Shown one piece after another: positions 55,346 to 64,000 of a DNA stretch of 64,000 bases (the stretch's first letter is position 1; the number at the start of each line of letters is the position of its first letter). The notes under the pieces were generated by a model. The model was not told the DNA's origin and did no database searches. It worked only from the letters and a program-made list of their open reading frames with translations. The stretch is from Gammaproteobacteria bacterium. Its GTDB lineage: Bacteria; Pseudomonadota; Gammaproteobacteria; Burkholderiales; Burkholderiaceae_B. The position numbers and the translations under genes were made by a program. The stretch spans positions 62,001 to 126,000 of the forward strand of contig JAHIXK010000010.1 in NCBI GenBank assembly GCA_018815245.1. The letters are read 5' to 3'.

Positions 55346-55642
55346 ATGATCAAAGAAGTCAAAACATCAACACGCGACACCCCGCCACCGGAGATGAACG
55401 GAATTCTGGAGGCATCGATTCCGCGCTATGTGCGGGTCACTGGCACCTTGAACAACCGCTTTGTCGAGTTCGAGTTTTCGATAGGCGACCCGGAACTGTG
55501 TGTGGAACTGGTGATGCAATTTGAGCAGTTTCGCGAATTCTGCAAACAACACCGGGCTGTTGAATTAACGGCTGAGCAATGCGCCTGGCTGGATTACGAA
55601 AGGCTGAAATGGCAATTCGGCCAAGCTGGCGTTAGCGAATAA
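55346..55642 (+). CDS. dmpK: Phenol hydroxylase component P0 (DmpK)
   Basis: 98 aa assembly/auxiliary component of multicomponent phenol hydroxylase. RYVRVTGTLNNRFVEFEFSI is characteristic. First gene of the operon, start ATG 55346 after AAGAGGG. DmpK is thought to help assemble active oxygenase. Confidence 0.85.
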   Translation: MIKEVKTSTRDTPPPEMNGILEASIPRYVRVTGTLNNRFVEFEFSIGDPELCVELVMQFEQFREFCKQHRAVELTAEQCAWLDYERLKWQFGQAGVSE

Positions 55643-55677
55643 AAAAACCAAATAAATCGAGAAAAGGAGAAAACACC

Positions 55678-56691
55678 ATGCAAGTCGACATCAAAACGTC
55701 GAACATCAAACAACTGCGCAACACGTTCTCGCACGTGGCCCGAAGGCTGGGCGCAGACAAACCCGCTTCGCGGTATCAGGAAGCGACGCTCGACATGCAG
55801 TCGGACACCAACTTTCACTATCGCCCTATTTGGGACCCGCAATACGACCTTTACGACACCGCGCGCACCGCCATCAAAATGGTCGACTGGTATTCATTCA
55901 AAGACCCACGCCAGTACTACTACGGCGTGTACACCATGAACCGCGCCAAGCAACAGGATGCAGCAGAAAAGCAATTTGAATTCGCGGAAAAGCGTGGCGT
56001 ATTTTTCAACCTGTCCGAGAAAGAAAAAGAACACCTTATTTTCGCTGTGCTGCCCCTGCGCCACTATGAATGGGGCGCCAACATGAACAACTGCTTCTGC
56101 ACCAGCTTTGGCTATGGCGCTGCCATTACGCAAGCCACCATGTACAACACCATGGACCGTTTGGGCCTTGCGCAGTACGTCAGCCGCCTTGGCTTGCTGC
56201 TCGATGGCAACACGGGCGATTCACTGGAAGTAGGCAAGCAACACTGGATGCACACACCTGAATGGCAAGAACTGCGCCGCAGCATGGAAAACCTGTTTGT
56301 CACCAAAGACTGGTTCGAAGTGTTTTTGGCGCAAAACCTGGTGATGGATGGCCTGGTGTACCCCATGTTCTACAAGCACCTGGAAACCCGCTTGAACCCC
56401 ATGGCTGGGCAAACCTTCTCCATGTGCACGAACTTCATGCAGGAATGGTTTACCGAAACCCAGCGCTGGGTTGATTCCACCATCAAAACTGCTGTGGATG
56501 AAACACCTGAAAACAAGGAAATACTCAGTCGTTGGTTCGACATCTGGATGGTGGAAACCACCCGCGCACTGCAACCCCTGATGACCGCACTGTTTGCGGA
56601 AGAAGCCGCCAGTACTTTCACGCAAATCAAGGAAGAACTGTTGGTACGCGCCAAGAAAATTGGTTTGAGAACACCCGGAGCCCCAGCATGA
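55678..56691 (+). CDS. dmpL: Phenol hydroxylase oxygenase beta subunit (P1, DmpL)
   Basis: 337 aa. Beta subunit of the (alpha beta gamma)2 hydroxylase; it has the ferritin-like fold without the iron site. RHYEWGANMNNCF, VDWYSFKDPRQYYYGVYTMN are typical. Start follows AAAAGGAGAAA. Its stop overlaps dmpM (ATGA). Confidence 0.92.
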   Translation: MQVDIKTSNIKQLRNTFSHVARRLGADKPASRYQEATLDMQSDTNFHYRPIWDPQYDLYDTARTAIKMVDWYSFKDPRQYYYGVYTMNRAKQQDAAEKQFEFAEKRGVFFNLSEKEKEHLIFAVLPLRHYEWGANMNNCFCTSFGYGAAITQATMYNTMDRLGLAQYVSRLGLLLDGNTGDSLEVGKQHWMHTPEWQELRRSMENLFVTKDWFEVFLAQNLVMDGLVYPMFYKHLETRLNPMAGQTFSMCTNFMQEWFTETQRWVDSTIKTAVDETPENKEILSRWFDIWMVETTRALQPLMTALFAEEAASTFTQIKEELLVRAKKIGLRTPGAPA

Positions 56692-56978
56692 ATACCCCCA
56701 GCATCAAACCTGTTTTCATCGCATTTGTCACCAACGATGACACCCGCAATATTGTTGCCGCCATTTGCGAAGACAACCCGCAAGCCACAGTCGAGGAATT
56801 TCCGGCGATGGTGAAAATTGAATCACCGGGCAGGCTGATTGTGAAACGCCAAAGCGTTTCCGACCTGATGGGGCGTGATTGGGACCTGCAGGAAATTCAC
56901 CTGAACCTGATTTCCCTGTCGGGCAGCATCAACGAAACCGAAGACGAATTTGAACTGTACTGGGGCAAGGCCGCGTAA
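56688..56978 (+). CDS. dmpM: Phenol hydroxylase regulatory component (P2, DmpM)
   Basis: 96 aa from ATG 56688 (MNTPSIKPVFIAFVTN). Small cofactor-free effector that binds the oxygenase and controls substrate access. VKIESPGRLIVKRQSV and GRDWDLQEIHLNLISLSG are typical of MmoB/DmpM. Confidence 0.92.
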   Translation: MNTPSIKPVFIAFVTNDDTRNIVAAICEDNPQATVEEFPAMVKIESPGRLIVKRQSVSDLMGRDWDLQEIHLNLISLSGSINETEDEFELYWGKAA

Positions 56979-57023
56979 TCGCAGCCCAGCCGCAGAAAAC
57001 TTTCAACTTGAAGGAGTAGAGAC

Positions 57024-58565
57024 ATGAGCGCAGTACCCAAGAACACAGGCAACAAAAAACTGGGCCTGAAAGAAAAGTACGGCATGATGACCCGCGGCCT
57101 TGGATGGGACACCACCTATCAGGCCATGGACGACGTATTCCCTTACGACCAGTTCGAAGGCATCAAGATTCACGACTGGGACAAGTGGGAAGACCCCTTC
57201 CGCCTGACCATGGATGCCTACTGGAAATTTCAGGGCGAGAAAGAGAAAAAACTGTACGCCATTATTGATGCGTTTGCGCAAAACAATGGCCAGTTCAATG
57301 TGACCGATGCGCGTTACATCAACACACTCAAACTCTTCCTGACTGGTATTTCTCCACTGGAATATGCAGCACACCGCGGCTACGCCCACTTGGGCCGCTC
57401 CTTCCGTGGCGCGAGTGCGCGCATCGCCACGCAAATGCAGGCCATTGATGAATTGCGCCACGCGCAAACCCAGGTGCACACCATCAGCCACTACAACAAG
57501 TTCTTCAATGGCTTGCACGACTTCCGCCACATGCACGACCGTGTGTGGTACCTCAGCGTGCCCAAAAGCTACTTTGAAGACGCGCAATCTGCAGGCCCGT
57601 TCGAGTTCATTACAGCCATCTCGTTTTCTTTCGAGTATGTATTGACCAACCTGCTGTTCATGCCCTTCATGAGCGGCGCAGCCTACAACGGCGACATGGC
57701 CACAGTTACCTTTGGTTTCTCGGCGCAATCGGATGAATCGCGCCACATGACGCTGGGCCTTGAAGTGGTCAAGTTCATGCTGGAACAAGACCCTGGCAAC
57801 AAGGAAATTGTGCAGAAGTGGATCGACAAATGGTTCTGGCGCGGCTACCGCCTGCTGGCCTTGGTTGCGATGATGATGGACTACATGTTGCCCAAGCGGG
57901 TGATGAGCTGGCAGGAAGCCTGGGAAACCTACTTCGAGAAAAACGGCGGTGCGCTGTTTGAAGATTTGAGCCGCTACGGCATTCGCATGCCCAAGTACCA
58001 CGAGGTGGCCAGCAAAGAGAAAAACCGCTTGAGCCATGAAGTGTGGGCCACCTTCTACAACTACAGCCATGCTGCTGCGTTTCACACCTGGGTGCCCGAA
58101 GAAAGTGAATTGAAGTGGTTGAGCGAGAAGTACCCCGACACTTTCGACAAGCATTACCGCCCACGCTTTGAACACTGGGATGCCTTGCAGAAAGAAGGCA
58201 AGCGCTGGAGCAACCCGGGCCTGCCCATGTTGTGCCAGTTGTGCCAGGTGCCCACTATTTTTACGGAACCCGACGACCCCACCACCACCTGCCTGCGGGA
58301 AACAACGTACCACGGCATGAAGTACCACTTCTGCTCGGATGGCTGCAAAGACATCTTCGAGAACGAACCCGAGAAATACGTTCAAAGCTGGCTGCCCGTG
58401 CATCAGATTTTCCAGGGCAATTGCGGTGGCGAAGGGTTGGACAACGTCATGAAGTACTACAACATCGTGCCCGGCCAGGACAACGGCGAGTACATGGGCA
58501 GTCAGGACCAGATGAACTGGGAGCAATGGACAGGGCGCAATCACAAAGACGCACCCGCAACCTGA
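57024..58565 (+). CDS. dmpN: Phenol hydroxylase oxygenase alpha subunit (P3, DmpN)
   Basis: 513 aa. Catalytic di-iron subunit hydroxylating phenol to catechol. Iron ligands by count: E113, E143 and H146 (IDELRHAQTQ), E204 (FSFEYVL), E238 and H241 (SDESRHMTLG). The C-terminus carries a YHS zinc domain (LCQLCQVPTIF, YHFCSDGCKDIF). GGAG at 57012. Confidence 0.96.
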   Translation: MSAVPKNTGNKKLGLKEKYGMMTRGLGWDTTYQAMDDVFPYDQFEGIKIHDWDKWEDPFRLTMDAYWKFQGEKEKKLYAIIDAFAQNNGQFNVTDARYINTLKLFLTGISPLEYAAHRGYAHLGRSFRGASARIATQMQAIDELRHAQTQVHTISHYNKFFNGLHDFRHMHDRVWYLSVPKSYFEDAQSAGPFEFITAISFSFEYVLTNLLFMPFMSGAAYNGDMATVTFGFSAQSDESRHMTLGLEVVKFMLEQDPGNKEIVQKWIDKWFWRGYRLLALVAMMMDYMLPKRVMSWQEAWETYFEKNGGALFEDLSRYGIRMPKYHEVASKEKNRLSHEVWATFYNYSHAAAFHTWVPEESELKWLSEKYPDTFDKHYRPRFEHWDALQKEGKRWSNPGLPMLCQLCQVPTIFTEPDDPTTTCLRETTYHGMKYHFCSDGCKDIFENEPEKYVQSWLPVHQIFQGNCGGEGLDNVMKYYNIVPGQDNGEYMGSQDQMNWEQWTGRNHKDAPAT

Positions 58566-58590
58566 CAACTACAACTAAAAGGAGAACATC

Positions 58591-58953
58591 ATGCCAATGG
58601 TTTCATTGCACCCCGGCTACACCGGCGTGGTACGCGATCTGGAGGAAAACTTTCACGGCAACCGTTTGTTGTTCGTGAACTGGGAACACCACCTTATGTT
58701 CTGTGCGCCCATGGCCTTGCCCCTGCCACCCGCCATGCCCTTCGGGGCATTGGTGAACGAGGTGCTGCCCTCGCTGTACGGCAGCCATCCAGACTTTGCA
58801 AAAATCGAATGGAGTACCGTGCAGTGGAAACACGGCCAGGAAAACTTCACCCCCGACTTGAGCAAATCACTGGATGAAAACGGCTTGACCCACAAGTCAA
58901 TGCTGCGCTTCACCACGCCAGGGTTGACCGGTATCGCCGGTTCCAGCACCTGA
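58591..58953 (+). CDS. dmpO: Phenol hydroxylase gamma subunit (P4, DmpO)
   Basis: 120 aa. Gamma subunit of the oxygenase: YTGVVRDLEENFHGNRLLFV, LPPAMPFGALV. Start follows AAAAGGAGAAC. Confidence 0.92.
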   Translation: MPMVSLHPGYTGVVRDLEENFHGNRLLFVNWEHHLMFCAPMALPLPPAMPFGALVNEVLPSLYGSHPDFAKIEWSTVQWKHGQENFTPDLSKSLDENGLTHKSMLRFTTPGLTGIAGSST

Positions 58954-58969
58954 GCAAACGGAGCCTGCC

Positions 58970-60028
58970 ATGAGCTATCAACTCACCATAGAACCCATTG
59001 GGGCCACGGTGGACATTGAAGAAGGCCAAACCGTGCTGGACGCCTGCCTGCGGGCAGGTGTGTGGCTGCCGCACGCGTGTGGCCACGGTCTGTGCGCCAC
59101 CTGCAAGGTGCAGGTGATGGACGGTGAATTCGAACACGGTGAGGCCTCTCCGTTTGCACTGATGGACTTCGAGCGCGATGAACGAAAAATCCTGGCGTGC
59201 TGCGCCACGGTGGAATCGGACATGGTGATTGAAGCCGAAGTGGACGAAGATCCTGATGCACAATTTATCGGCCTTCAAGACTTCACCGGACGTGTGATGA
59301 AAGCCGACATGCTCACCCCCACCATTCGTGGCATTTGGCTGGAAGTGGACGAACCGGTTCAGTTTCAGGCAGGCCAGTACATCATGCTGAAAGTACCGGG
59401 CGTGCAAGGTGAACGTGCATTTTCAATTGGCAATGCGCCGGGTACAAACCTGGTTGAACTCCATATTCGAAAAGTGCCAGGCGGCGCTGCCACCACTTGG
59501 TTGCATGATGAATTGAAAGTGGGCGACACGCTGGAATTTACAGCACCTTTGGGCCGGTTCTTCACACGCAAATCGGCAAACTTGCCGATGATTTTTCTGG
59601 CAGGTGGTTCGGGCCTTTCCAGCCCCAAAGCCATGATTGAAGAGCTGTTCAATGAAGGCTGTACGCTGCCCATTACTTTGGTTCAGGGCGCGCGCAACGA
59701 AGCCGAGCTTTACTACCACAACTACTTTGTAGAACTGGCGACCAAGCATGCCAACTTCACTTACCTGCCAGCCCTTTCAGATGCAGACATTGGCGAAAAC
59801 TGGGCCGGTGCAAAAGGCTTCGTGCATGAAGCCCTGAAAGCGCACTTCAACAACAACTTCCGGGGCCACAAGGCCTACATGTGCGGACCACCGCCCATGA
59901 TCGAGGCGTGTATTTCCACGCTGATGCAAGGCCAATTGTTTGAACGTGACATTTACACAGAGCGGTTTTTAACCTCGGCCGATGCAGAAGGACTGGCCAA
60001 GAAAAGCCCGCTGTTCAAACACGTGTAA
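58970..60028 (+). CDS. dmpP: Phenol hydroxylase reductase (P5, DmpP)
   Basis: 352 aa. Plant-type [2Fe-2S] domain (ACGHGLCATC, then LACCATVE), FAD domain with RAFSIGNAPG, NAD domain with LAGGSGLSSPKAMIEEL and the C-terminal CGPPPMIEAC. Transfers NADH electrons to DmpN. Confidence 0.95.
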   Translation: MSYQLTIEPIGATVDIEEGQTVLDACLRAGVWLPHACGHGLCATCKVQVMDGEFEHGEASPFALMDFERDERKILACCATVESDMVIEAEVDEDPDAQFIGLQDFTGRVMKADMLTPTIRGIWLEVDEPVQFQAGQYIMLKVPGVQGERAFSIGNAPGTNLVELHIRKVPGGAATTWLHDELKVGDTLEFTAPLGRFFTRKSANLPMIFLAGGSGLSSPKAMIEELFNEGCTLPITLVQGARNEAELYYHNYFVELATKHANFTYLPALSDADIGENWAGAKGFVHEALKAHFNNNFRGHKAYMCGPPPMIEACISTLMQGQLFERDIYTERFLTSADAEGLAKKSPLFKHV

Positions 60029-60043
60029 TGGGAGGCCGCACAC

Positions 60044-60370
60044 ATGCATCGCGTGGCCATTCAAAACACAAAAGAAGAGTACACCTGCGGACCGGAAGAC
60101 AACCTGCTGAAAGGTATGGAGCAACTGAACCGCAAAGGCATCCCGGTGGGGTGCCGTGGAGGTGGATGTGGCGTGTGCCGTGTCCGCATTGAATCGGGCG
60201 AATACCACACCCTGAAAATGAGTCGACAGCATGTCACTGCTGAAGAACAAGCCCAGGGCGTGGTGCTGGCCTGCCGATGTTTTCCGTTGAGCGACATTGA
60301 ACTGTCGGCAATTGGAAAAATGGAAAAGTGCATTGCGAAGCATTTTGCCAAGCAACCCATGCACACATAG
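60044..60370 (+). CDS. dmpQ: Chloroplast-type [2Fe-2S] ferredoxin (DmpQ/XylT-like)
   Basis: 108 aa with GCRGGGCGVCRVRI and LACRCFP as the four-cysteine cluster site. DmpQ/XylT ferredoxins reactivate catechol 2,3-dioxygenase whose iron has been oxidised, which fits its place just before dmpB. Confidence 0.9.
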   Translation: MHRVAIQNTKEEYTCGPEDNLLKGMEQLNRKGIPVGCRGGGCGVCRVRIESGEYHTLKMSRQHVTAEEQAQGVVLACRCFPLSDIELSAIGKMEKCIAKHFAKQPMHT

Positions 60371-60400
60371 CTATAAAACCATAGGGATAAGGAGATCAAC

Positions 60401-61336
60401 ATGGCAATGACAGGCGTATTAAGGCCAAGCCACGTGGCGCTTCGGGTGCTGGATTTGGAACCAGCCGTGAAGCATTACACCGAAGTGCTGGGCCTGCTTG
60501 AAACCGGGCGCGACGAACAAGGTCGCGTGTATTTGAAAGCGTGGGATGAACACGACCACCACAGTGTGGTGCTGCGTGAAGCCGACGCTGCAGGCATGGA
60601 CTACATGGGCTGGCGCGTGGACAGCGCTGAAACCTTGAAGGACTTGTCCAAAAAAGTTGCGGAAAGTGGCCTGGCCAACGACTGCTGCTGGATACCTGCA
60701 GGTGAGCACCTTGAAACCGGCGAACGCTTTCGCTTCACCACCACCACTGGCCACACCATGGAATTGCTGGCCGAGAAAAACAAAGTGGGCAACTGCCTGC
60801 CTTTGGTGAACCCCGACCCCTGGCCCGATGGCCTGACGGGCATGGCACCCTCGCGCTTTGACCACTGCCTGTTGTACGGCGATGACCTGGACGGCGTGGT
60901 GAAATTGTTCACTGAAGTGTTGGGCTTTGACATTACCGAGCAAGTGGTGGCCGAAGACAACCACGACTTCCGCATCAGCGTGTTTTTGAGTTGCTCAACC
61001 AAACCGCACGACGTGGCCTTCATTCGTCAACCCATGAAGGGAGCCTTCCACCATGCGTCCTTCATTCTGGACAACTGGGGCGAAGTGCTGAGGGCCGCAG
61101 ACATTATTTCGAAAAAGAAAGTGTCGCTCGACCTTGGGCCCACACGCCACGGCATTACACGCGGGGAAACCATTTACTTCTTCGACCCCTCGGGCAATCG
61201 CAACGAAGTATTCGCGGGTGGTTACATTCACTACCCCGACAAGCCAGTGATTACCTGGACCAGCGACGACTTGGGGCGCGCCATTTTCTATCACGACAGA
61301 AAGTTAAACGAGAACTTCCTGGGCGTATTTACCTAA
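60401..61336 (+). CDS. dmpB: Catechol 2,3-dioxygenase (DmpB)
   Basis: 311 aa extradiol ring-cleaving enzyme, type I. Iron ligands H155 (FDHCLLYG), the His pair at 217-218 (AFHHASFIL) and E269 (GNRNEVFAGG). Opens catechol to 2-hydroxymuconic semialdehyde. AAGGAG upstream. Last gene of the operon before a terminator. Confidence 0.95.
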   Translation: MAMTGVLRPSHVALRVLDLEPAVKHYTEVLGLLETGRDEQGRVYLKAWDEHDHHSVVLREADAAGMDYMGWRVDSAETLKDLSKKVAESGLANDCCWIPAGEHLETGERFRFTTTTGHTMELLAEKNKVGNCLPLVNPDPWPDGLTGMAPSRFDHCLLYGDDLDGVVKLFTEVLGFDITEQVVAEDNHDFRISVFLSCSTKPHDVAFIRQPMKGAFHHASFILDNWGEVLRAADIISKKKVSLDLGPTRHGITRGETIYFFDPSGNRNEVFAGGYIHYPDKPVITWTSDDLGRAIFYHDRKLNENFLGVFT

Positions 61337-61375
61337 GCCACACACTGCTTGCGGCAGGCCTGTTACGCGGCCTGC

Positions 61376-61417
61376 AAAAGCCCAAACGGGGGTAGTCAAC
61401 CCGCTTGGGCTTTTTTA
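61376..61417 (+). terminator. Rho-independent terminator after dmpB
   Basis: AAAGCCCAAACGGG pairs (one bulge) with CCCGCTTGGGCTTTTTT around a short loop. It separates the phenol operon from the regulator gene. Confidence 0.82.
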
Positions 61418-61478
61418 CATTTTTGCATCGAAAACAAGGCATAATCAAACAAAAAGAATGCCAGAGGCACATGGAGAC

Positions 61479-63143
61479 ATGAATACTGTGACCGACCTTC
61501 AATCCCTGTTGAAATTCAATTACCCGTCGGGCCATATTTGGCTGGACGAACAGCGCATGCTGTTAATGCACGCCCGCGCACTTGGTGCGCTGCGCAAGGA
61601 GCTGTTTGAGACGCTGGGCCTGAAACGTGCACGCGGCCTGCTGGTGCGCCTGGGTTTTGCATCGGGCGTTCGAGATGGCCAAATGGCCTTGAAACACCGC
61701 CGCCCCGGCGGCTCGGTTGAAGAAGCCTTCATGCTAGGCCCACAATTGCACACCCTTGAAGGCATGGTTCAGGTTGAAAAACTCAGCCTGGAAATCAACC
61801 TGCCCACCAAACACTTTTATGGCGAGTTTGTCTGGAAGAATTCGTGGGAAGACGAAGCCCACATTGCCGACTACGGCCAGGGCGATGAGCCCGCTTGCTG
61901 GACCATGATTGGTTATGCCTCGGGGTACACCAGCGCCTTCATGGGCAGGCTAACGCTGTTCCGGGAAATGGAATGCATGAGCCAGGGCGATTCCCAGTGC
62001 ATGATTATTGGCCAAAGCGCAGAAGCGTGGAACGACCCAGAATACGAAGAATATTTCAAGGCACAGGTCTTTGCGGAGGAACTGATCGAATACCACATGG
62101 GCGCTGAGAAGCTGGACACAGCGCTTGTTCGCCGCCGCAGCAACGACGACCTGGTGGGAGTGTCGCCTGCCTTCATGAATGCGTTCGAACTGCTGCAACG
62201 CGCAGCACAAGGCAACATCACCGTGCTGCTGCTGGGTGAAACGGGCGTGGGCAAGGAAATGTTTGCCCGCTGGTTGCACGACAACAGCCCGCGCGCCAGA
62301 GGCCCCTTTCTCGCGGTAAACTGTGCGGCCATTCCGCATGAGTTGATTGAAGCTGAATTGTTTGGTGTAGAAAAAGGCGCTTACACGGGCGCACACACAC
62401 CGCGTGCAGGCCGCTTCGAGCGGGCCGACCACGGCACCTTGTTTCTGGATGAAGTGGGTGACCTGCCCTTGTCCACGCAGGTGAAGTTGCTGCGTGTGTT
62501 ACAAACCGGCGAGTTTGAAAGGCTGGGTTCTGAACGTGTACAAAAAGTGAATGTACGCATTGTTGCAGCCACCAATGTAGAGCTTCAACAGGCCATTCGC
62601 GACAACAAATTCCGTATCGACCTGTACTACCGGCTCAACACCTTCCCAATCAAGATTCCGCCCCTGCGGGAACGGCAAGCCGACATTTCACCGCTAATCA
62701 ACCGCTTCATGACCAAGTACTGCGCCAGCTACAACAAAAAGCTGCAGGGCTTGACCGACAAAGCCATGCAAGAAGTAATGAGCTATGAATGGCCTGGCAA
62801 TATTCGCGAACTGGAAAACCTGATTGAACGCGCTGTGGTGCTGGTACCCGATGGTGGCTATGTCGAGGCCTGCCACCTGTTCGATGACCGCATTGAGCCC
62901 TGCAAGGAAAAATCGCAACTCAATGCACAAGGCGAACTGGCCCCAGTTGAAACCCGACCCATCGACGAGTTGTGCCATGAAATTCTGACCAAAAATGTGG
63001 GGCTAGATACGCTGGAGCGTCGCCTGATGCAAACCGCATTGAAGCAGGCCAAAGGCAACCTGTCACAGGCAGCGCGGGTGCTGGGCATTACCCGCCCGCA
63101 ACTGGCTTACCGCTTGAAGAAGGAAGGCATACCGCTGGAGTGA
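61479..63143 (+). CDS. dmpR: DmpR/XylR-family sigma-54-dependent phenol-sensing activator
   Basis: 554 aa from ATG 61479; ATG 61458 (seven codons longer) is an alternative. XylR_N and V4R sensor domain (FMLGPQLHTLEGMVQVE, CWTMIGYASGYTSAFMGR, with Cys-poor CMSQGDSQCMIIG), AAA+ domain (Walker A LLGETGVGKEMFA, GAYTGA sigma-54 loop, Walker B GTLFLDEVGDLP, RLNTFPIKIPPLRER) and C-terminal Fis HTH (NLSQAARVLGITRPQLAYRL). Phenolics relieve autoinhibition and it activates the -24/-12 promoter at 55295. Located downstream and co-directional, unlike the divergent arrangement of Pseudomonas dmpR. Confidence 0.93.
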   Translation: MNTVTDLQSLLKFNYPSGHIWLDEQRMLLMHARALGALRKELFETLGLKRARGLLVRLGFASGVRDGQMALKHRRPGGSVEEAFMLGPQLHTLEGMVQVEKLSLEINLPTKHFYGEFVWKNSWEDEAHIADYGQGDEPACWTMIGYASGYTSAFMGRLTLFREMECMSQGDSQCMIIGQSAEAWNDPEYEEYFKAQVFAEELIEYHMGAEKLDTALVRRRSNDDLVGVSPAFMNAFELLQRAAQGNITVLLLGETGVGKEMFARWLHDNSPRARGPFLAVNCAAIPHELIEAELFGVEKGAYTGAHTPRAGRFERADHGTLFLDEVGDLPLSTQVKLLRVLQTGEFERLGSERVQKVNVRIVAATNVELQQAIRDNKFRIDLYYRLNTFPIKIPPLRERQADISPLINRFMTKYCASYNKKLQGLTDKAMQEVMSYEWPGNIRELENLIERAVVLVPDGGYVEACHLFDDRIEPCKEKSQLNAQGELAPVETRPIDELCHEILTKNVGLDTLERRLMQTALKQAKGNLSQAARVLGITRPQLAYRLKKEGIPLE

Positions 63144-63186
63144 GAAAGCATGCTCACTGAATAACGCTGGCATGTTCGACAATTTC

Positions 63187-63262
63187 ACGTCCGAAATAAT
63201 TTTACAAATTTCGGACATTCTATTGCACTCTGTCCGAAAAATATATATAAATGTCGGACAGG
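63187..63262. promoter_or_regulatory. Two inverted repeats, AbiEi operators
   Basis: Two palindromes share the half-site TGTCCGA / TCGGACA: GTCCGAAA...TTTCGGAC (63189-63216) and CTGTCCGA...TCGGACAG (63230-63261). AbiEi antitoxins are known to bind two such inverted repeats and repress their own operon. The second ends about 10 bases before the antitoxin ATG. Confidence 0.75.
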
Positions 63263-63269
63263 AGAGGTA

Positions 63270-63989
63270 ATGTCTACACTCAAATCCCACATCTCAGCCC
63301 TGATAGAAGCGACCGAAACCGGACGAGTTTGGGTACCAACCGACTTTGCGCAGCTGGGGAGTCGTGATGCCATCGACAAAACCCTGCAACGCATGGTGCA
63401 GGCAGGAGAATTACGTCGCATCGACAGGGGCCTCTATGACAGGCCCAAGGTCAATAGCCTGACTAAACGCCCAACCACCCCAGATTACCGCGCTGTGACT
63501 GAAGCGATTGCACGCCGTGACAACTTGCGATTACTTGTGGACGGAATGACCGCCGCCAACGACTTGGGGTTAACCGATGCGGTGCCCGCACGCGTCACCA
63601 TCCACACCGACACCCGTCGCCGCGCAATTCAACTAGACAAACTCACAATTGAATTCAAGCAGACCGCACCGAGCCGTCTTTACTGGGCGGGGCGTCCGGC
63701 CATGCGTATCGTACAAGCGCTGTATTGGTTGAAAGACACATTAACTTCAGACCGTTCTCTAATCTTGAACAAACTAGCCAAAATACTAGCCGACCCCACC
63801 CATGGCTTTACACTTCGTCAGGATCTGCTGGCTGGTTTCAACGTGTTGCCGGCGTGGATGCAAAGTATGATCCGTGAACTCCTGGCAGGTGACCCGCAAA
63901 ATACATCAACTACAAAGCCTCAATCAAGCAGCAATGGAAATGCACAGTCGATACGATGTAGCTCTGCAAAAAACAAGGAGGTCCGTTGA
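63270..63989 (+). CDS. abiEi: AbiEi-type antitoxin (DUF6088)
   Basis: 239 aa. N-terminal winged helix (WVPTDFAQLGSRDAIDKTLQ, LRRIDRGLYDRPK), middle part RDNLRLLVDGMTAANDLGLT and a C-terminal domain that inhibits the toxin. Type IV toxin-antitoxin family that also acts in phage abortive infection. The C-terminal 25 residues (STTKPQSSSNGNAQS) are low-complexity. GGAGAGG upstream; stop overlaps the toxin start. Confidence 0.85.
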   Translation: MSTLKSHISALIEATETGRVWVPTDFAQLGSRDAIDKTLQRMVQAGELRRIDRGLYDRPKVNSLTKRPTTPDYRAVTEAIARRDNLRLLVDGMTAANDLGLTDAVPARVTIHTDTRRRAIQLDKLTIEFKQTAPSRLYWAGRPAMRIVQALYWLKDTLTSDRSLILNKLAKILADPTHGFTLRQDLLAGFNVLPAWMQSMIRELLAGDPQNTSTTKPQSSSNGNAQSIRCSSAKNKEVR

Positions 63990-64000
63990 ATCCCGCATTT
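63986..64000 (+). CDS. abiEii: AbiEii-type toxin, start only (runs off window)
   Basis: A TTG at 63986 overlaps the antitoxin stop and follows a perfect AAGGAGG (63975-63981). It encodes M-N-P-A-F, as AbiEii nucleotidyltransferase toxins commonly begin. Five residues only; identity rests on context. Confidence 0.55.

Noticed and set aside
57003-58568. Long minus-strand open frame of 521 codons
   Set aside because: It is the antisense shadow of dmpN, with His/Val/Phe-rich composition and no domain.

Overview
The window reads as chromosomal DNA of a Gram-negative, aerobic beta-proteobacterium, probably Burkholderiales. Gene content and moderate GC would suit an environmental phenol degrader such as Limnobacter, but no rRNA or marker gene lies here, so the genus is inference. 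Coding is dense, and no insertion sequence, tRNA, rRNA or CRISPR array was seen.

1-12.5 kb is an iron island. A FecA-like TonB-dependent receptor (left end, partial) diverges from a six-gene operon: an SbnG-like citrate synthase, then ATP-grasp ligase, NIS synthetase, MFS exporter, NIS synthetase and PLP decarboxylase. The last five match the order of the vibrioferrin operon pvsABCDE. Bacterioferritin-associated ferredoxin, bacterioferritin and tonB-exbB-exbD follow, with Fur-box-like sequences in the intergenic regions. 12.7-16.1 kb holds pgi, an SMP-30 lactonase and the regulator hexR, with HexR-type palindromes before pgi and hexR. A large DUF6351 lipoprotein follows.

18.7-25.1 kb is entirely minus strand. 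ohrR and an ohr gene that has lost its catalytic centre come first, then a tight run: amidoligase, class I amidotransferase, YqaA-like membrane protein, arsH, modA, modB, modC. 25.2-40.4 kb carries a zincin-like protein with a ChaN-like lipoprotein, a PhaC-like hydrolase, two TonB-dependent receptors (one with a PepSY reductase-like partner and a strong Fur box), an iron-type alcohol dehydrogenase, an SrpA-like catalase, a nitroreductase and a solute-binding protein. Two orphan proteins, one with DUF4116 repeats, sit at 31.7-33.6 kb.

40.4-51.8 kb holds an ECF42-type sigma factor with SnoaL and two YciI/DGPF proteins, and a minus-strand acyl-CoA catabolic cluster resembling the levulinate genes lvaABCD (acyl-CoA dehydrogenase, SDR, sugar-kinase-like phosphotransferase, DUF6285) plus a histidine phosphatase and an AEC permease. 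katG and an HIBCH-like hydrolase follow. 51.8-55.1 kb is an accessory patch: a second DUF4116 repeat protein, a candidate ADP-ribosyltransferase-like protein and a decayed fic gene.

55.2-63.1 kb is a complete multicomponent phenol hydroxylase operon (dmpKLMNOP type) with ferredoxin dmpQ and catechol 2,3-dioxygenase dmpB. It is read from a sigma-54 promoter with DmpR-type upstream sites and followed by its DmpR-like activator. The rest of the meta pathway is absent. The window ends in an AbiE toxin-antitoxin locus with two operator palindromes.
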